Assembly: GCF_003945595.2 (NCBI RefSeq)
Contig: NW_024104526.1
Location: 593,657-657,656 of the forward strand
Length of the DNA stretch: 64,000 bases
Reading direction: 5' to 3'
Source of the DNA: Pipra filicauda
Taxonomy: Eukaryota > Chordata > Aves > Passeriformes > Pipridae
Shown here: positions 1 to 12,560 of the stretch, one piece after another
Layout of the letters: each line of letters begins with the position of its first letter
Numbering within the stretch: the stretch's first letter is position 1
Translations under genes and position numbers: made by a program
The notes under the pieces: model-generated
The model's database searches: none
What the model was told of the DNA's origin: nothing
Seen by the model: the letters and a program-made list of their open reading frames with translations, nothing else

Positions 1-370
1 TGTGTCCAAGCATATCAGAGATGCCAAGTGCATCCAGAAGACAGCTAAAGGTGGTTTCTGTGCTGGGTCTCCTGGGCAGAGCCTGTGTTCTTCTGGCAGT
101 CCTACCTGGAGACCATGGGACAAGCTCTGCAGTGTGGGGATGGAGCTGACTGGTGTGTGCGTGCCATCAATTTGCTGGAGACCTTTCACTGTTGGTGAAA
201 GGTCTTTTTGCAAAGTTGACATGGCAGTAGTGTCTCATCTGATGTCATCAGGCAGAGTGAGGTGTCTCCATGTCTGGGATGAAAAAAGCCCCACTGTGGT
301 GCTTGTGGGTCAGTTTATTTGCTGTGCTCTGCTTGTGTTCCTGGGTTAGTGGCATCCAGTTCGTAGGGCA
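1..370. other. Non-coding sequence at the left edge
   Basis: I see no exon, repeat or motif I can name. It probably belongs to the long 5' non-coding part of CTBP2 or its upstream flank. Confidence 0.6.
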
Positions 371-600
371 AATCCTAGAATCCCAGAAGGGTTTGGGTTG
401 CGAGAGACCTTAAAGACCATCTAGTCCAAACCTCCTGCTTTGGACAGGGACACTTTCCACTAGCCCAGGTTGCTCCAAGCCCTGTCCAACTTGACCTAGG
501 GCACTTCCAGGGATGGGGCAGCTACAACTTCTCTGGGCAACCTGTGCCAGGGCCTCACCACACTCACAGGGAAGGATTTCTTCCTAATCCTTTTGGTCTG
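371..600 (-). repeat. CR1 LINE fragment, 3' end, minus strand
   Basis: Reading on the + strand, the copy starts near TAGAATCCCAGAAGG and runs through GGTTTGGGTTG, CCAGGTTGCTCCAAGC and CTCTGGGCAACCTG. This is the reverse complement of the avian CR1 3' end. It is moderately diverged and 5' truncated near 600, as is usual for CR1. Confidence 0.9.
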
Positions 601-2654
601 CTTTACCTTTCAGGTGGGGGACATTGGAGATATGAATAATCACCAGTATGATTTTCGGTTATTGCATTATGCCATCTGGAAAGGGATTTATGTTAATTTA
701 AAGTTCATGGATTTACCTTTATAGGCTCTTTCTTAATACCACGCTGAACATAAATTGATAGAGATTCCCAGGTTGTCATTTGTTGTTTTTTTTGCCTTTT
801 CCTAAAGAGATAATTTGTGTTTGTTCTTTAGTACTCTCCATCTAATTTAGTGAAGGATATTCAGAAGTTTTACTCCACGAGTTGTGATTTCTATCCAAGA
901 GCAGCGTGTCTGTGTAGGACAAGGGGAAAAAAAAACTCTTCCTGTGAGTCAGGTTACCCTCCTTTCCCTGTTCCATCAAAAAGAGAAGAATGCAAAATCT
1001 TAAAAATTCCTATTACCCAAACATTACCATTTTTATAGTTTCAAGCTTAGAGAAAATGACTCACAGGCATTTTTAATAAAGGATTGCTCAAAATAGAGTG
1101 GAGTGTGATTCACATTAACGAATGAAGACACAAGAGAGGCAACAAAGAAGCCTTTAACCTGATCCCCACTCTTCCCCATGAGTATATTGCAAAGTGGATG
1201 GTTGAGATTCCCCTCGGGGGGCCTGGCAGTGGGGGAGCAGCGTGCAGTGATCTCGCCCATCTTGTATATTGGTTTTTATTGGTCAGTGTAATTAGACACT
1301 GCCTAATTGCTGCAGGCAGCCCTGGAGATTAAACCTTTGAGCCTGAAGTGAAGGCAAACCTGCATTTTGGGTGCCTTTGCAAACACACCTGCCTTTTACT
1401 CACCAGCACTCAGACCCAAGCGTGTGTCCAACACCACTCTGGGCAATTTGAAGGTCCCTGTTACAAGAGAGATGTAACATCCCCAGCAGTGGATGTGTAT
1501 TCTCTGCTGCCTGCAGGGACTTGGAGGGAGAAGCCAGCTTCTCTGGCTCTACCTGAAAGCAAGGAGCGCTCACAAAAAGCTTGTAACACAACCCTTGTGA
1601 GAAGAATTGTTTAACAAATAGCCACATAATCTAGTTTGCCTTTTCCACGGTGTTTCGGTTTGTCCTGCGCTGGCAGTCAGCCTTTCCCAGGTTTAACCTT
1701 GCAGAGAAGATTTTATCTTGCCAGTCTGCAGAGGCGGCTGCTGGTTGTGGAAAGCATCCCTGACTTAGCAAGTGGATTACTGGGCAAAATCAATTTTACT
1801 TGGTACATTCATATGCTGAAAAGCAACATAATAGTGTCTGCTTTGCTTCCACACCAGTGAGGGGGAAGTGCCCCAACATGTGTTGGAGACCCTACATGAG
1901 TCTAAGAGGTGACTGAGTGTTTTGGACCATTTCCATCACCAGTGTAATTCCGATGGCGTTGTTTTGGCTGACTGACCAGGACCTGCAGAAATGCCTTAGG
2001 TGTGTGTGCTGATGTTTATTTTGTGGATGTCTTTACTGAAGTGCTAAACATTCCCTATGAGCTATGAGAACAGAGACATTCCCCGTGCTTCTTGCAGCTT
2101 CTTTGGTTGATATATGGTGTTCTCCCTCCTTTTTGTCGAAGTGTTCTCTGTCCCAGAGTTAATGCAATTGCTATTCAGTGCCGTGCAAATACTCTCTTGT
2201 ATTTGTATCTCTTTTCTATTTAATTATACTGTATAAATGTCCTCGGTAAATTTGATAAGTTGGGTGAAGGATATTGATTTTTGAGTCTCTCTTGTGCAGG
2301 GCTCCTTGTAGTAGTGGCAGCCGTGCACCAGGCCTGTTTCCCGAGGAGGTTTTGAAGGTTCAGCGTTTAAGTAGCTACGGGATAACAAAGGAATTTCTTT
2401 CTCTACGCTCACGGTTGAGTTGTTGATTGCAGGGTTTAAGGCCAGAGAGAAAACATTAGTGTTGGGTGCTTTTTTTTTTTTTTAAAAAAAAAAAAAAGCC
2501 TTACATTCACATTGTTTACAAAAGCAGGTGGGAAGGGAAATCAAGATACAGAGTAGAGCCATTGTCTTCATTCCTGCAAATAAAGCTGCCAACTTTGGGA
2601 TAAAATGAGAAAGAGTTCTCCCAGGGTTGGTTGACATCCTGGGGAGCAGTGGGG
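601..2654. other. Unannotated non-coding sequence
   Basis: Apart from the T14-A14 palindrome near 2470 nothing recognisable was found. Small open frames on both strands have no family resemblance. Confidence 0.6.
2470..2497. repeat. T14-A14 perfect palindrome
   Basis: Fourteen T are followed directly by fourteen A. The run is self-complementary and could extrude as a hairpin. It is probably a simple repeat subject to slippage, so its length may vary between birds or be a sequencing estimate. Confidence 0.85.
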
Positions 2655-2804
2655 GAACCCTGGAAGTGCTCAAGGCCAGATTGGACAGGGCTTGGAGCAG
2701 CCTGGTCTACTGGAAGGTGTCCCTGCGCATGGCAGGGGGTGGAACAAGATGGTGTTTAAGGTCCCTTTCAACCCAAACCATTCTGTGATTCCATGATTCT
2801 ATGA
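2655..2804 (+). repeat. CR1 LINE fragment, 3' end, plus strand
   Basis: It contains CCTGGAAGTGCTCAAGGCC, GGAAGGTGTCCCTGC, CAACCCAAACCATTCTGTGA and ends in the ATTCTATGA-type terminal repeat. It is a short copy of about 150 bp that looks fairly young. Confidence 0.93.
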
Positions 2805-3642
2805 CTTGCAGCTGGGCAGGCCCCCCCTCACCCCTCCATCACCCCGTGGCTGCTGACAGGGCAGGAGGAGCAGGAGAGACCAGTGGGTGTGCGGGGAGGT
2901 GGAAAGGAGGGGAGGGAATTTGCGGGGTTAAAAGGGGAGGACCAACGGTCTATTTTTAACCGCAGTTTTGAATGTGAAGTGTCACCGATGTTAAAAAAAG
3001 CTCCTGGTAAACGGTGGGGAAGATGCAGGCGATAGTGGAAAGCCAGCTGCGGCTTTTTGAACTGCTCGCTGATGTTTGTGAGGAGGCTGTGAACACTTGG
3101 TTAGTGTTAATGTCTTAATTTTCCTCTTCTCAGCCTGAGGTCTCCCTGCACAAGTGACTTTCTTTAAACCGTGCTTAGCTCATAGCCTCCTAAGATTATT
3201 TTGTTTTTAAGAGGAAAAGAAGGGAGAAGTAGAGATATTTGTGCACTTTCCTATTGCGCTCGCTTCTTCGCAATCTCTTGGAACGTAAAATGTTTTCCTT
3301 TTTTTTTTTAATGCTGAAAATTGGACTCCGATTTTTTTTTTTTTTTTCTGGCTAATTTCCATGTATTTCTCATACAGGATTTTAGCCTTGATCTATAATG
3401 CAGGCCTGTGGCTGTTCCTGCTAAAAGTTTGGTCCCACCAGTGCTTTCATTATAAATCCTTATTTTCAGTAGCAAATTGCTTCCTCCGAATGTCACCTAG
3501 TGACACGTTTGGGTGGGTGAGGGGGGGCAGCGTCCCCACATTGCACCTCGCAGCCATCCACCCCCCTCTTCCCCGGGATTTGGGAAGTGTTTGCTGCTGG
3601 TTGCATGAAGGCAGGAGGCTGAAGCCTCTGCGGTCTGTCACG
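2805..3642. other. Unannotated sequence, GC- and purine-rich at first
   Basis: A purine-rich patch at about 2860-2950 gives way to T-rich DNA with T runs at 3300-3310 and 3331-3348. A small perfect hairpin (TGTCAC-CTA-GTGACA) sits at 3491-3505. No exon is supported. Confidence 0.55.
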
Positions 3643-3935
3643 TCAGTGATCCGTGGGATAATGCATCCCGAAGCAGTGGCCGTTTCTTTCTATTGTGTCA
3701 CCGATCTGCGCATTAAAGGGACCCCGAGTAGGTGTTGCTACAATAAACCATCGCGGCTCTATAGGAGCCGTCACAGTTCATTGCATCAATAATCTGTGTA
3801 TTAAGGCGTCCCGAGCAGGCCTGGGCACACAATGGACCGTTATGGCTCCAGATGAGCCTGTATAAATTTAGGTCAATAACCTGAGTGTTGCTAAACCCCA
3901 AAATTGCCCTGCTACAGCGAGCTGGCAAGGAAGAA
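3643..3935 (+). repeat. Degenerate tandem array, unit about 87 bp, with repeated hairpin
   Basis: Four unit starts align: TCAGTGATCCGTG at 3643, TCACCGATCTGCG at 3698, TCAATAATCTGTG at 3786 and TCAATAACCTGAG at 3873. Spacings are 55, 88 and 87 bp, so the first unit is shortened. Units two and three share an ATTAA block, a CCCGAG(T/C)AGG block and an ACAAT(AA/GG)ACC block, with mostly transition differences. Each carries a hairpin at the same place (3754-3770 and 3844-3858; stems of 6 and 5 bp, loops of 5). I do not recognise the repeat family. It could be an old minisatellite or a duplicated regulatory element. Confidence 0.6.
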
Positions 3936-6900
3936 AGATGTGTAGATTATGCAAACCTGGTGCTTGCACAGGATACTCTGACTAAAGGTTAGTGGCGGGA
4001 GAATTATTTCATCTTATTTATTACTGTTATCTAAACCTCTCTCCGCTCACTTGGCTCCATCCTTCCCTCTCCCTTCACTCCATGTGAGCAATGCTGCAAG
4101 AGCAGTGAGGGAGAGCCAGGGACGGAGGGATGGGAGGAGCAGGGAGGAGGCAGCGTTTCGTGGCAGAGGTGTCCCAGAGCCACCCTGCATCCCGACGAGC
4201 TCTTTCCCACGGGACTTCATGGAAACACTCACACATTTCCATCCTGACTGTGCCTGTGCCTGACCCCGTGGAGCTCAGTATTGTCTGTAGCATGGGTTTT
4301 GCAGGCAGATCCCCCAGGGCTCCCCAGACTCTTGAGTACTCCAAAAGCCAGCCTCCATCCTCGTCACCGACCCGTTTCTTGATCCAAGCCCTCCGTGGTC
4401 CTTGATGCCCCAACACCTGGCTGGGCTCTTCTCCTCTCTGCCATTCTTAGCATCCTGCCCCTTCCTTCATTTCTCATTTCCCTCAGACAAGGCCCTTTTG
4501 TGGGTAGGTGGAGGGGAGAGGAATGCCTCCAGCACAGGCCGGAGAGCCCGGTTCGCATTGTGGGTGTACGCCTGAATGGAGACGTAGCCTTGAACTCTTG
4601 AACTCTTTTTTTTTTTTTGTCGAGTAAAGCTGCTGTGTGCTGAAAACAAACAGGACTCACTCCGATGGAAAGAGATTGTGTAGTGGGAACAGGTCTCGGA
4701 CCAAGAGAAACGGGGTTTTCCACGTTTCTATTCTGAGAGTTTCCATTTGAGATTTTGCCAGCAGTTGGACAGCAAAAGATGAATTAGCTGAGCTGTTAAA
4801 GGTATTACACGTGTTTCCCCCTTCAGAGACTTGTTAGAACATATTTTCTTCAGTGATAGTAATAAGTGTTACAAACAAAACAGAGTTTTCCGCTTTGAAT
4901 ATTCCTTTACACAGAGCATCATCTACATTAAAAAAAAAAAAGTATGTTAAGCAACATGAATAGCTTCAGGCTATTTTATTTCATGCTGCTAAATAAGTCA
5001 ATGCAGATGAGGACTTTTTATGTAAGAGTGGCTTGTAAATATAAGCACTAAGATAAGGGCAAGCTATAACTCCAGAGATTTCCTGGAGACAGAAGGGTAT
5101 CACTGCCTCTTTACTATTCCCTGTCAAGGCAGCGGTCCCAGAACAGGCTCTGTGAGATTTGACTGGGAAAAAAGGCTTGAGATGTCTGTGACATGATGAG
5201 AAACACGAGGAGTTTGTTCTGTATGGGGGGGTTCAGTGTGCTGGAGGTGGGCTGAGTCTCCTGGTTTGCTGGACCATGGTGCGGCTGGGGCACGAGGGGC
5301 TTCCCCTCTGCTCTTCAGGTGAGCACCTGAATGATGGAATCTCCTGCTGGGCTTAAATTCCTCCTCAGGCCCTCAGCTGGGGCTGGTGTGATCTTTCCTG
5401 GGATGAGGAATTGGGCTAAGGCCACCCAGGTACCTCCCATGATACACAGCCATTGCCCTGCAGTAGTTTGGTCACTGTGGGACAGGGCCCAGGGAGAACA
5501 TCCTTTGTCGCTGCTCATCCCAGGAGCCGCTTGAGTGTTCATGTAAGACTTGATTCTCTGATCCTGATTATGGAAGAATTTAGGAATGATGAGTAGAATT
5601 CCAGGCTTGGAGACACTACATGTATGTCATGTAAGTCTGTAGGTGGGCTGTCCTGGCCAGAATGTGGGTGCCTTCAAGTTCTTGTCCCATCAAGCTGATG
5701 TGGCAGCACCTGGTTACAACTCAGAACGCTGTATTCCCTGAGTATTCCACGACTTGGCTTGTAAGGATGCACTAGTTGCTTCTTTTATTATTTCTTTTAA
5801 TTAGGAGCAGTACAGAACCAAGGACTCAAGAGAGTCTCAGAGACAAGTGGTCTTGGTTGTAGTGTTGGTCCTTGAGCTTGGGCACCTGAAGGAAAGCCTT
5901 GATACCCGGGGTGGTTTGGGTGGTCTTCGTATTGCTGCGCTTGCTGTTTTGAACTTTATGTTGAGGAGGAATTCAGGAGTAACTTGTGAGCACTGTGGAA
6001 GAGTATACTACATACAGTTGTTTAACAAATCCTGCAAGGCAGGAGTGCTGGGTGCTGCCAGCCCTGAAACCAGTGAGCTGAGTGGGATTGGGGGATCGGC
6101 GGCACAGAGTCACGGGAATGGGAGAAACACAAGGCTTCACAGGGACACAGGGGGGATGCGTGGAGGGAGGGGGTGTGGAGGTTGGGAGGATGTGGTTCCT
6201 GGGCACATGAAGATTTTGGTATGTGGCTCGTACTCAGGAAGTTTGGCCACCCTGATTACAAACATACATATATTTGGAGATGTATAGCAAGATACTATCT
6301 CTTTCCTAATTTGATTTGCATTTAGATGGAGAAAGGAAAACCACTGAGGCAGGGGAGTGGGTGGCTTTGTGTGGTTTCCTGGCCAGCGGAAGCTGAAAAC
6401 AGTTTAAAGTTCACATTTAGCAGTATTAGTAGGAACTAGAAGGAGATGTCTGAAGGTAAGTGGCCATGTCCTACCTCTTGGCACTGAGGAAGCTGGATTT
6501 GCCTTTGTTCAGCTCCGGAGATGGCTGAGGTCTCCCCTCTAGCTCCAGAGATAGGTAATGGTGCCATGGCACAATTTGCAGTTTTTCTCATTTAATCATT
6601 TTCAGAACTTAAAACATAAAGTACTATTTATGAGAGTAAAAAGGGTGAAGTCTGCTGTGTTAGAGTTGGGGGGTGAAAAGTGAACTGAACAAAACCAAAC
6701 CTTGGAAGCAACAATAGCTGTGCACCAAAGGGTTTATTTAACCAGGACTTTTTTCATAGCTGTTTCATCTTATTTTCCTCTTGTCCTTGCTCTTGCTTGC
6801 TCATCTATATACAGCATATGGAAAGGTTGCAAAGTGGCAATTACTAAATGAGAGTCGACAGAAACTACTCTGCAGCAGCTCCAGATGGGGTTAGTGATGC

Positions 6901-8817
6901 TGTTCCCAAGCTCTGCGCCGGGTGCTTCACTCCGCAGTATGAAATGCCCTCTAATGGACAAGTAACTGCATAACTCACCCAACAAACCGGCAAATACTCA
7001 TTTTTTTCAGGATTTCTAATCTGCTGTGCTGATTTTGGTAGAGGAGCAACTAATGGCTTGAGTAGAGAACAGCTTTTGGTTATCCAGACATGCAGACGGT
7101 GCAGGTTCACCTCACTCTGGGTTAACCTTTACGATTACTGCACATGAAAAATGAGTAATTTAAGGAATTCTGGTAAAATGTAGAGCAGGATTTTATTTTC
7201 CAGTAGGGCAGGGACTGCAAGCTTATTTATGTATCATTTCCTGTTGTTTCATTTGAAAAGTTAAGGGTAGTTTTTCAGCCAGTTATGTGTATGGCAATAT
7301 CAGTGTGCATTTTATCACCGAGGGATACTTAAAAAAACAAGATAAGAGAGGCTGAAGGAGGCCCGTGATTAATTAGCAAATGGATTAGGCACTCTCAAAG
7401 CTAAGTGGATAATTTGGGTTCAGCTCCTGGTTATTGTTCTGCCCACCACCAGCCCCTGAAGGCTGTTGGTGCAGGGTGAGCAGAGCATTGACCTGCTTCA
7501 TTTCTGATGCCAGAAAGAGAGATGACAGTTATTTTCTTTAAAGCAATTTTCTTGCTGCCTGTTTGGGTTGTTTGTTTGTATTTTAGCTTTAGGAATGAAA
7601 GGAGTGCCAGTTCTGGTATTTCCTAGTTCTACTTGAAAACTCACAGAGGATCTGTGGAGGGCTGATACTGCCTGACAAGGGACCCTGTCTGGATCTTCTT
7701 TTCTCAAAGTCAAGTGAAAATCACTAATGTTGGAAATTAAAATAGCTAAAAAAAGCTGAAAATAAAAGAGATATCTCACTCCCCCCTTTTTTTGTGCCAT
7801 GGCTATTGTGGCTACTTAAATATTTTCATTTCAGTGCGTCTTCATAACATCTGTCTGGCTGCTGAGAACCCAATATGGAGAGCAATTCGTAACCTGAAAT
7901 ATAATTCTTAATGGAACTTTTTTTAAAAATTCACTTCCAAACAAAAACCTGTCTCATGCTTTATGCATCATTAAGGTAGATAGGAAGGAAAATGCTGCAC
8001 ACCCATATGTCTTCTTTCCCTTCAAAGGGCACCTATACTTAATTATGATTCTTCTTTTCCTGACTCAACAAGTAGCTTTGATGGAGTAGAACTGATGAGG
8101 GATCCGCGCCGTGACTTTCAAGGGCTGTAAGGAATGCAGGATCAGGCTCTCTGTGTCTTCTTTGAAGGCTCATTATTTTAGCACAGTCTGTATCTCGTTG
8201 CATAATGTTTTAAGATGTGGTCTGCATCATTATGTGCCGTGTTTAATTTAGCAGCAGATGTGCAGGCTCATATGCCGTTATGGTACATTTTGTTCACTCA
8301 TATAATAGCAAGTTCCTCAAAATTGCTACCAGTTTTTCAGCACAAGACTTGTTCAGGGTGTTATTCTCTTTTTCTGTACAGTGAAGAGCAGAAGAGCTCT
8401 TTATGTGCCACCAGCAGGTGCTCACATGGGAGTGCTGGCTCTCCATGAACACATTTAACCTGCTGCATCACTGCTCTCTCTGCACCCAGGGAGGGCACCT
8501 GCCCCAGCAGTTTTCAGGGGAAGGCACCAGGCAGGCAGTGGAGGGGCAAGGCTTTGGTTCTTAGGTTTCTGGGCAGAAAAAGAAGTGTGTCACCCAGACC
8601 AGTAACACTTATTGCTGCCCACAGCATCATCCAGGCATTCCCATGGAGAAGCCTTAATGCAAAACATCACTGCACGCTCCGTGGCAGCAAAATCATTGTA
8701 ATAACTTGTAAAAGCATTAAAGCTAGTTAATAATGGTTTTGCAGCTAGAGTCCTACCCTCACCGTTTTGAGGGTGCTGAGGGTCCTGGAGGAGGGATAAA
8801 GGCTGCTGGGAGACTGC
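3936..8817. other. Long non-coding stretch
   Basis: No repeat family or exon was recognised. Overlapping frames at 4050-4720 on both strands reflect local GC content rather than a gene. The block at 8160-8340 has several ATTATG-type cores and could be conserved, but nothing firmer can be said. Confidence 0.55.
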
Positions 8818-9386
8818 TGTGGTTTAATGCCAGCCGGCACATCAGTCCCATGCAGTCACTCCCTCCCTCCCTCCCTCCTGTGGGATGGGAGAGAGAATCG
8901 GAAGGGTAAGAGTGACAGAACTCGTGGGTTGAGGTAAAGACAATTCAGTAGGTAAAGCAAAAAGTCTGCGTGCAAGCAAAGCAAAATAAGGAATTCATTC
9001 CTGACTTGCCGTGGGCAGGCAGGAGTTCAGCCATCCCCGGGAAAGCAGGGCTGTGTCATGCATAGCAGTGACTTTGGAAGACAAGCACCATCACTCCAAA
9101 TATCCTTTCTCTTCCCCCAGCTCCACATGCTCAGCATGACACCATATGCTCTGGGATATCCCTGAGGTCAGCTGGGGTCGGCTGTCCTGGCTGTGTCCCT
9201 TTCCAACTCCTTGTGCTTCCTTGCTGGTGGGGCAGTGTGAGAAGCAGAGAAAGCCTTGACTCTGTGTGTTCAGCAATAACAAAAACATCCCTGGATTATC
9301 AACCCTGTTTCCAGCACAAGCCCAAACCACTGCCCCACACTAGATACCGTGAAGAAAATTAACTCTATCGAGCCACACCCAGCACA
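8818..9386 (-). mobile_element. Solo LTR of an avian endogenous retrovirus, minus strand
   Basis: On the + strand it begins TGTGGTTTAATGCCAGCC and ends CCCAGCACA, giving the TG...CA ends of an LTR about 569 bp long. Internal landmarks are AACTCGTGGGTTGAGG, GCAAGCAAAGCAAAATAAGG, a TCAGCATGAC block and CTTGACTCTGTG. These match an LTR class, probably ERVL-like, that is very common in birds. On the minus strand the expected TATA element (near 9120) and polyadenylation signal are both decayed. No internal retroviral coding sequence is next to it, so the provirus was lost by LTR-LTR recombination. I found no clear target duplication. Confidence 0.85.
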
Positions 9387-9596
9387 GTGTCTGGCACCAA
9401 GATGTGATTTACAGGCAAGGTAGTTCTCCCAGAAATTGGGAAAAAAACCTTTTTTTTTCCCCCTGGCATTTTTTTTTATTTCCCATGGAATAGCTGAGCA
9501 TTTTTAATGGAGCAGGAGAAGTCTAAACCCTGGTCACACAGGAACTGTGTGATTCCTTTTCCCAAGTCTGGAGGTTTACATCCTTGAGGCATTATT

Positions 9597-9665
9597 AAAA
9601 CAAACAAAAACAAAAGCAACCAAACAAAAACAAACAAACCAAAACACTAAAAACAAACAAACACA
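9597..9665. repeat. A-rich (CAAA)n/(CAAAA)n low-complexity tract
   Basis: The stretch consists of irregular AAAC and AAAAC units with occasional CC. It is flanked by AT-rich sequence to about 9740. No gene or transposon end is attached to it. Confidence 0.85.
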
Positions 9666-10730
9666 ATTTTATTTTGAGGTAATAAAATCTGTGTTTGTTT
9701 TATTATTTATTAAATTATTAAACATTTATCTGTGTAAATGTCTAATCCATTTTTGGTTTGTGCTGGACTGTTTGGCTTAATCGTGTCTTGACACTGTGAG
9801 TTTCCCATGTTGTTTGATTGTTCTTTAAAAGAAGACATCCAAAAAAACATCTCCAGAAGGTTTGTGTTGTCTGTCTCTTCCCTTCCATGTGCTCCCCTCC
9901 TCCCCTACGGTCGTGCCAGGGCTTTAGAGAGCATCACACTTAAGGATGTGCCGGCGGCACAGGGAGGAAGGCTGACAGAGTGTTCCCAGAGTGTTCCTCC
10001 TGCATTGTGCCGTCTCCTTTGTCCGCTTCCCTCCCCTGTCATTATCTCTGTGTGTCTCCTGCTTGCTTTTTTCTCTGCCTTTCCTTTCTTATGCCGAACT
10101 CTGCTTCCCAGCCCCTCCTGCCCTCCCCACGGTGTCTGAAACGATCAGCAGTGGCCCGATCAGCAGTGGCCCGCTAGCTCAGGGTAGTTAACACCCAGGG
10201 ATGCTAATGCAGGGCTGGAACAGTTCACAGCTCTCAGGGCTGTTCTTGCGTTGAAATATCAGTTCAGGTATGACTGAGCTTTGGAAAACTGGACCTTAAC
10301 ACAGAGGAGGATGCAGGGAGAGCTGCCCATGGCATCAGCAGATACCGACTTCCACAGTTCCACTCGGGCATCCTGCTCTGCTTCCAGCTGAGAGGACTGA
10401 TATCCAACAGTAATCATGAGTATGAAACCTTCTCCAGAAACCTCTCCTTTCCCAAGAGCCTAGGAAATGTCCGACAGTACCATCAGAACATTTGGACTGG
10501 ATTTGCTGAAGTAAGGAGTTGTACATGTGATGTGAGGAAGGATGGTAATTTTCTGTTGCTGTTTGGGAATGGGGGCTTTTGCAGTTCATGGGGCTGGGAG
10601 TTTTCTGTAGTACTGAATCTCCATTTTCTTGAGGCCATATTTCGTAGAAGATAGAAAATGTAGACAGAAATTGCAAGAAACAGATTTCTGGCTCCACTAG
10701 GGGTCTGGGAGTCTGTGAATTCTTGTTTTA
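9666..10730. other. Non-coding, AT-rich then mixed
   Basis: It contains a 15-bp direct duplication (CGATCAGCAGTGGCC twice, 10142-10171). Nothing else was recognised. Confidence 0.55.
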
Positions 10731-10909
10731 ATTCATAAAATCATAGAATGGTTTGGGTTGGAAGGGACCTTAAAGATCATCCTGTTCCAACCCCCTGCCA
10801 TGAGCAGGGACACCTCCCACTAGCCCAGGTTGCTCCAAGCCCCGTCCAACCTGACCTTGGACACTTCCAGGGATGGGCAGCCACAGCTTCTCTGGGCAAC
10901 CTGTGCTCA
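10731..10909 (-). repeat. CR1 LINE fragment, 3' end, minus strand
   Basis: It begins ATAAAATCATAGAATGG and keeps the full canonical 3' block (GGTTTGGGTTGGAAGGGACC, TGCCATGAGCAGGGACACC, CCAGGTTGCTCCAAGCC). It is cut just after GGGCAACCTGTGCTCAAC. It has few differences from the consensus, so it is one of the younger copies. Confidence 0.95.
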
Positions 10910-12288
10910 ACTTGTGTTCAAATTTTGTCTAACAGTGCGTCTTATTTTGGAAAATCAACTTTATTTCTTTCCATTTTCCATCAAAAGGGGGAAAATCAGC
11001 CCTAACACAGCTCTCATTTTCTGGCTCATGGACTATGGTATTTAACGGGCAGTATTCACAAACTGTTTAATTGTGTTACATCAGGATTGGTTTCCTCCTA
11101 AAACATTATATTTAAGTACATTCCTTCTTTAAATAAATAAATAAATAACTGCTGGGCTATCATCGTGTCCGAGGGTTTTCAAGAAAATTTACATTTTGAA
11201 AGACAGTGTTGGAGGCTAACACGGTCATGCAATTACTGTATGTAAATCACTTTTTTCCTAATCTTGCTGAAGATGAAGTACAATTTTTGTGCATGTGCCT
11301 CTCCCTCTCAAATTTCCTTAGACAATGAGCTTTTCTTGTCTTTTAATTGCTGACCATGATTTTTCTTCTGCCTAGCCCTGATTGTATTTATTTTATTGTG
11401 GGGGACATTTAGCCCTGTGATTGTTTGGAGATTGGGTTGGCTGTAGAAATCATTGAGGACAGATTGAAGTTGGGGGCGCAACTAATTGCGTCCCCCCGTC
11501 CCACAAGTGGAAGAACTGCTTTCTTAATTACAGCCTCACGAGGAGGCAGGAGAATATCTGCTTGTTTCTATGCCCCTCACATCTGGTTTTCTCCATTTTA
11601 TCCATCCCTGCCAAATCCTGCTCAGCAGCTCCTGCCACATTTTTAATAAGTCTTCCGAGTTGGGCTTTTATTGCTGGTTGATGTCATGGACACCTGTCAG
11701 ACAAAGATGGAGCAGTTAACATCATTAGGAAGCAGTTCTTTCATGGCCATTACATTAAGCTGTGTGGGACTCTAATATGGCCAGTAATTTCTCTGATTGT
11801 TATTAGTTTCTTTTGTGGGAAGTTTTCCTCCAGGGAGTAATGCAGGGAATTGAGATGGCAGGGGAAAAAAAAAAAAAACTTTAATGGATGCATTCGTCCA
11901 TCAGAAAATGCACTCTGTCAAAATTATATACACTTTGCATATTGATTTCGTTTGGAGAAATAAAGGGTAAAACAGTTGCAGCCCCAACATAATGGACCAA
12001 TTGAGTGTTTTCAGAACACAATGATAACTTTTTCTCTACTGGCATGACTTTTTTATAACCTGGTATTTCTTTCTGGAAGTGGAGTGGGATGTAATAGAGG
12101 TAAAAATTCATGGCTGTACTTGTAAATGTTGATGGTGGAAATGCCATTAGCTACTCAGGCTTTAGCTGCACTAACAGCTTAATTTTTGTTGTATGAAATA
12201 TTTTGACTGTACCAAGCTTCTGCCTCTGGAATGGAAGTTTTCTGCTTCTTTTAGAATGTTGCATTAATTTTTAATATGAGTGGGAATC
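10910..12288. other. Non-coding sequence with an (AAAT)n run
   Basis: A short AAAT microsatellite is found at about 11131-11149 and a poly-A run at about 11865-11878. No exon was recognised. Confidence 0.55.
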
Positions 12289-12560
12289 GTGCTCTTTAGC
12301 ATCCCTATGTTTAAAAAAAAAAAATCAATTAATTATTACCATAAATCTCAGCGATTAAGCTGCAGTGGCGCTGCTGGGAAATTGGCCATTAACTACCAGG
12401 AAATCGCCGATCTTCCCTTAGTCGGAATTCAGCTGTACCAACACAAGGCCTTTCCTTTTATAAATTGACTATCAACGTGATGCATAATTGATAACCATTT
12501 ATAATAATAACAATAATCTCCACGAAGTTGTCATCTCGGTGCGCGGCGGCTTTGTTAGAG
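12289..12560. promoter_or_regulatory. Candidate conserved non-coding element
   Basis: The stretch is free of repeats and unusually rich in homeodomain-type cores (ATTAATT, ATAATTG, CCATTA), mixed with GC-containing words such as GATTAAGCTGCAGTGGCGC and TCTCGGTGCGCGGCGGC. The texture resembles vertebrate developmental enhancers, but no alignment was available, so this is a guess from composition. Confidence 0.25.

Noticed and set aside
8860..8880. (CTCC)n microsatellite as a separate feature
   Set aside because: It lies inside the solo LTR, where a C-rich stretch is part of the family sequence.
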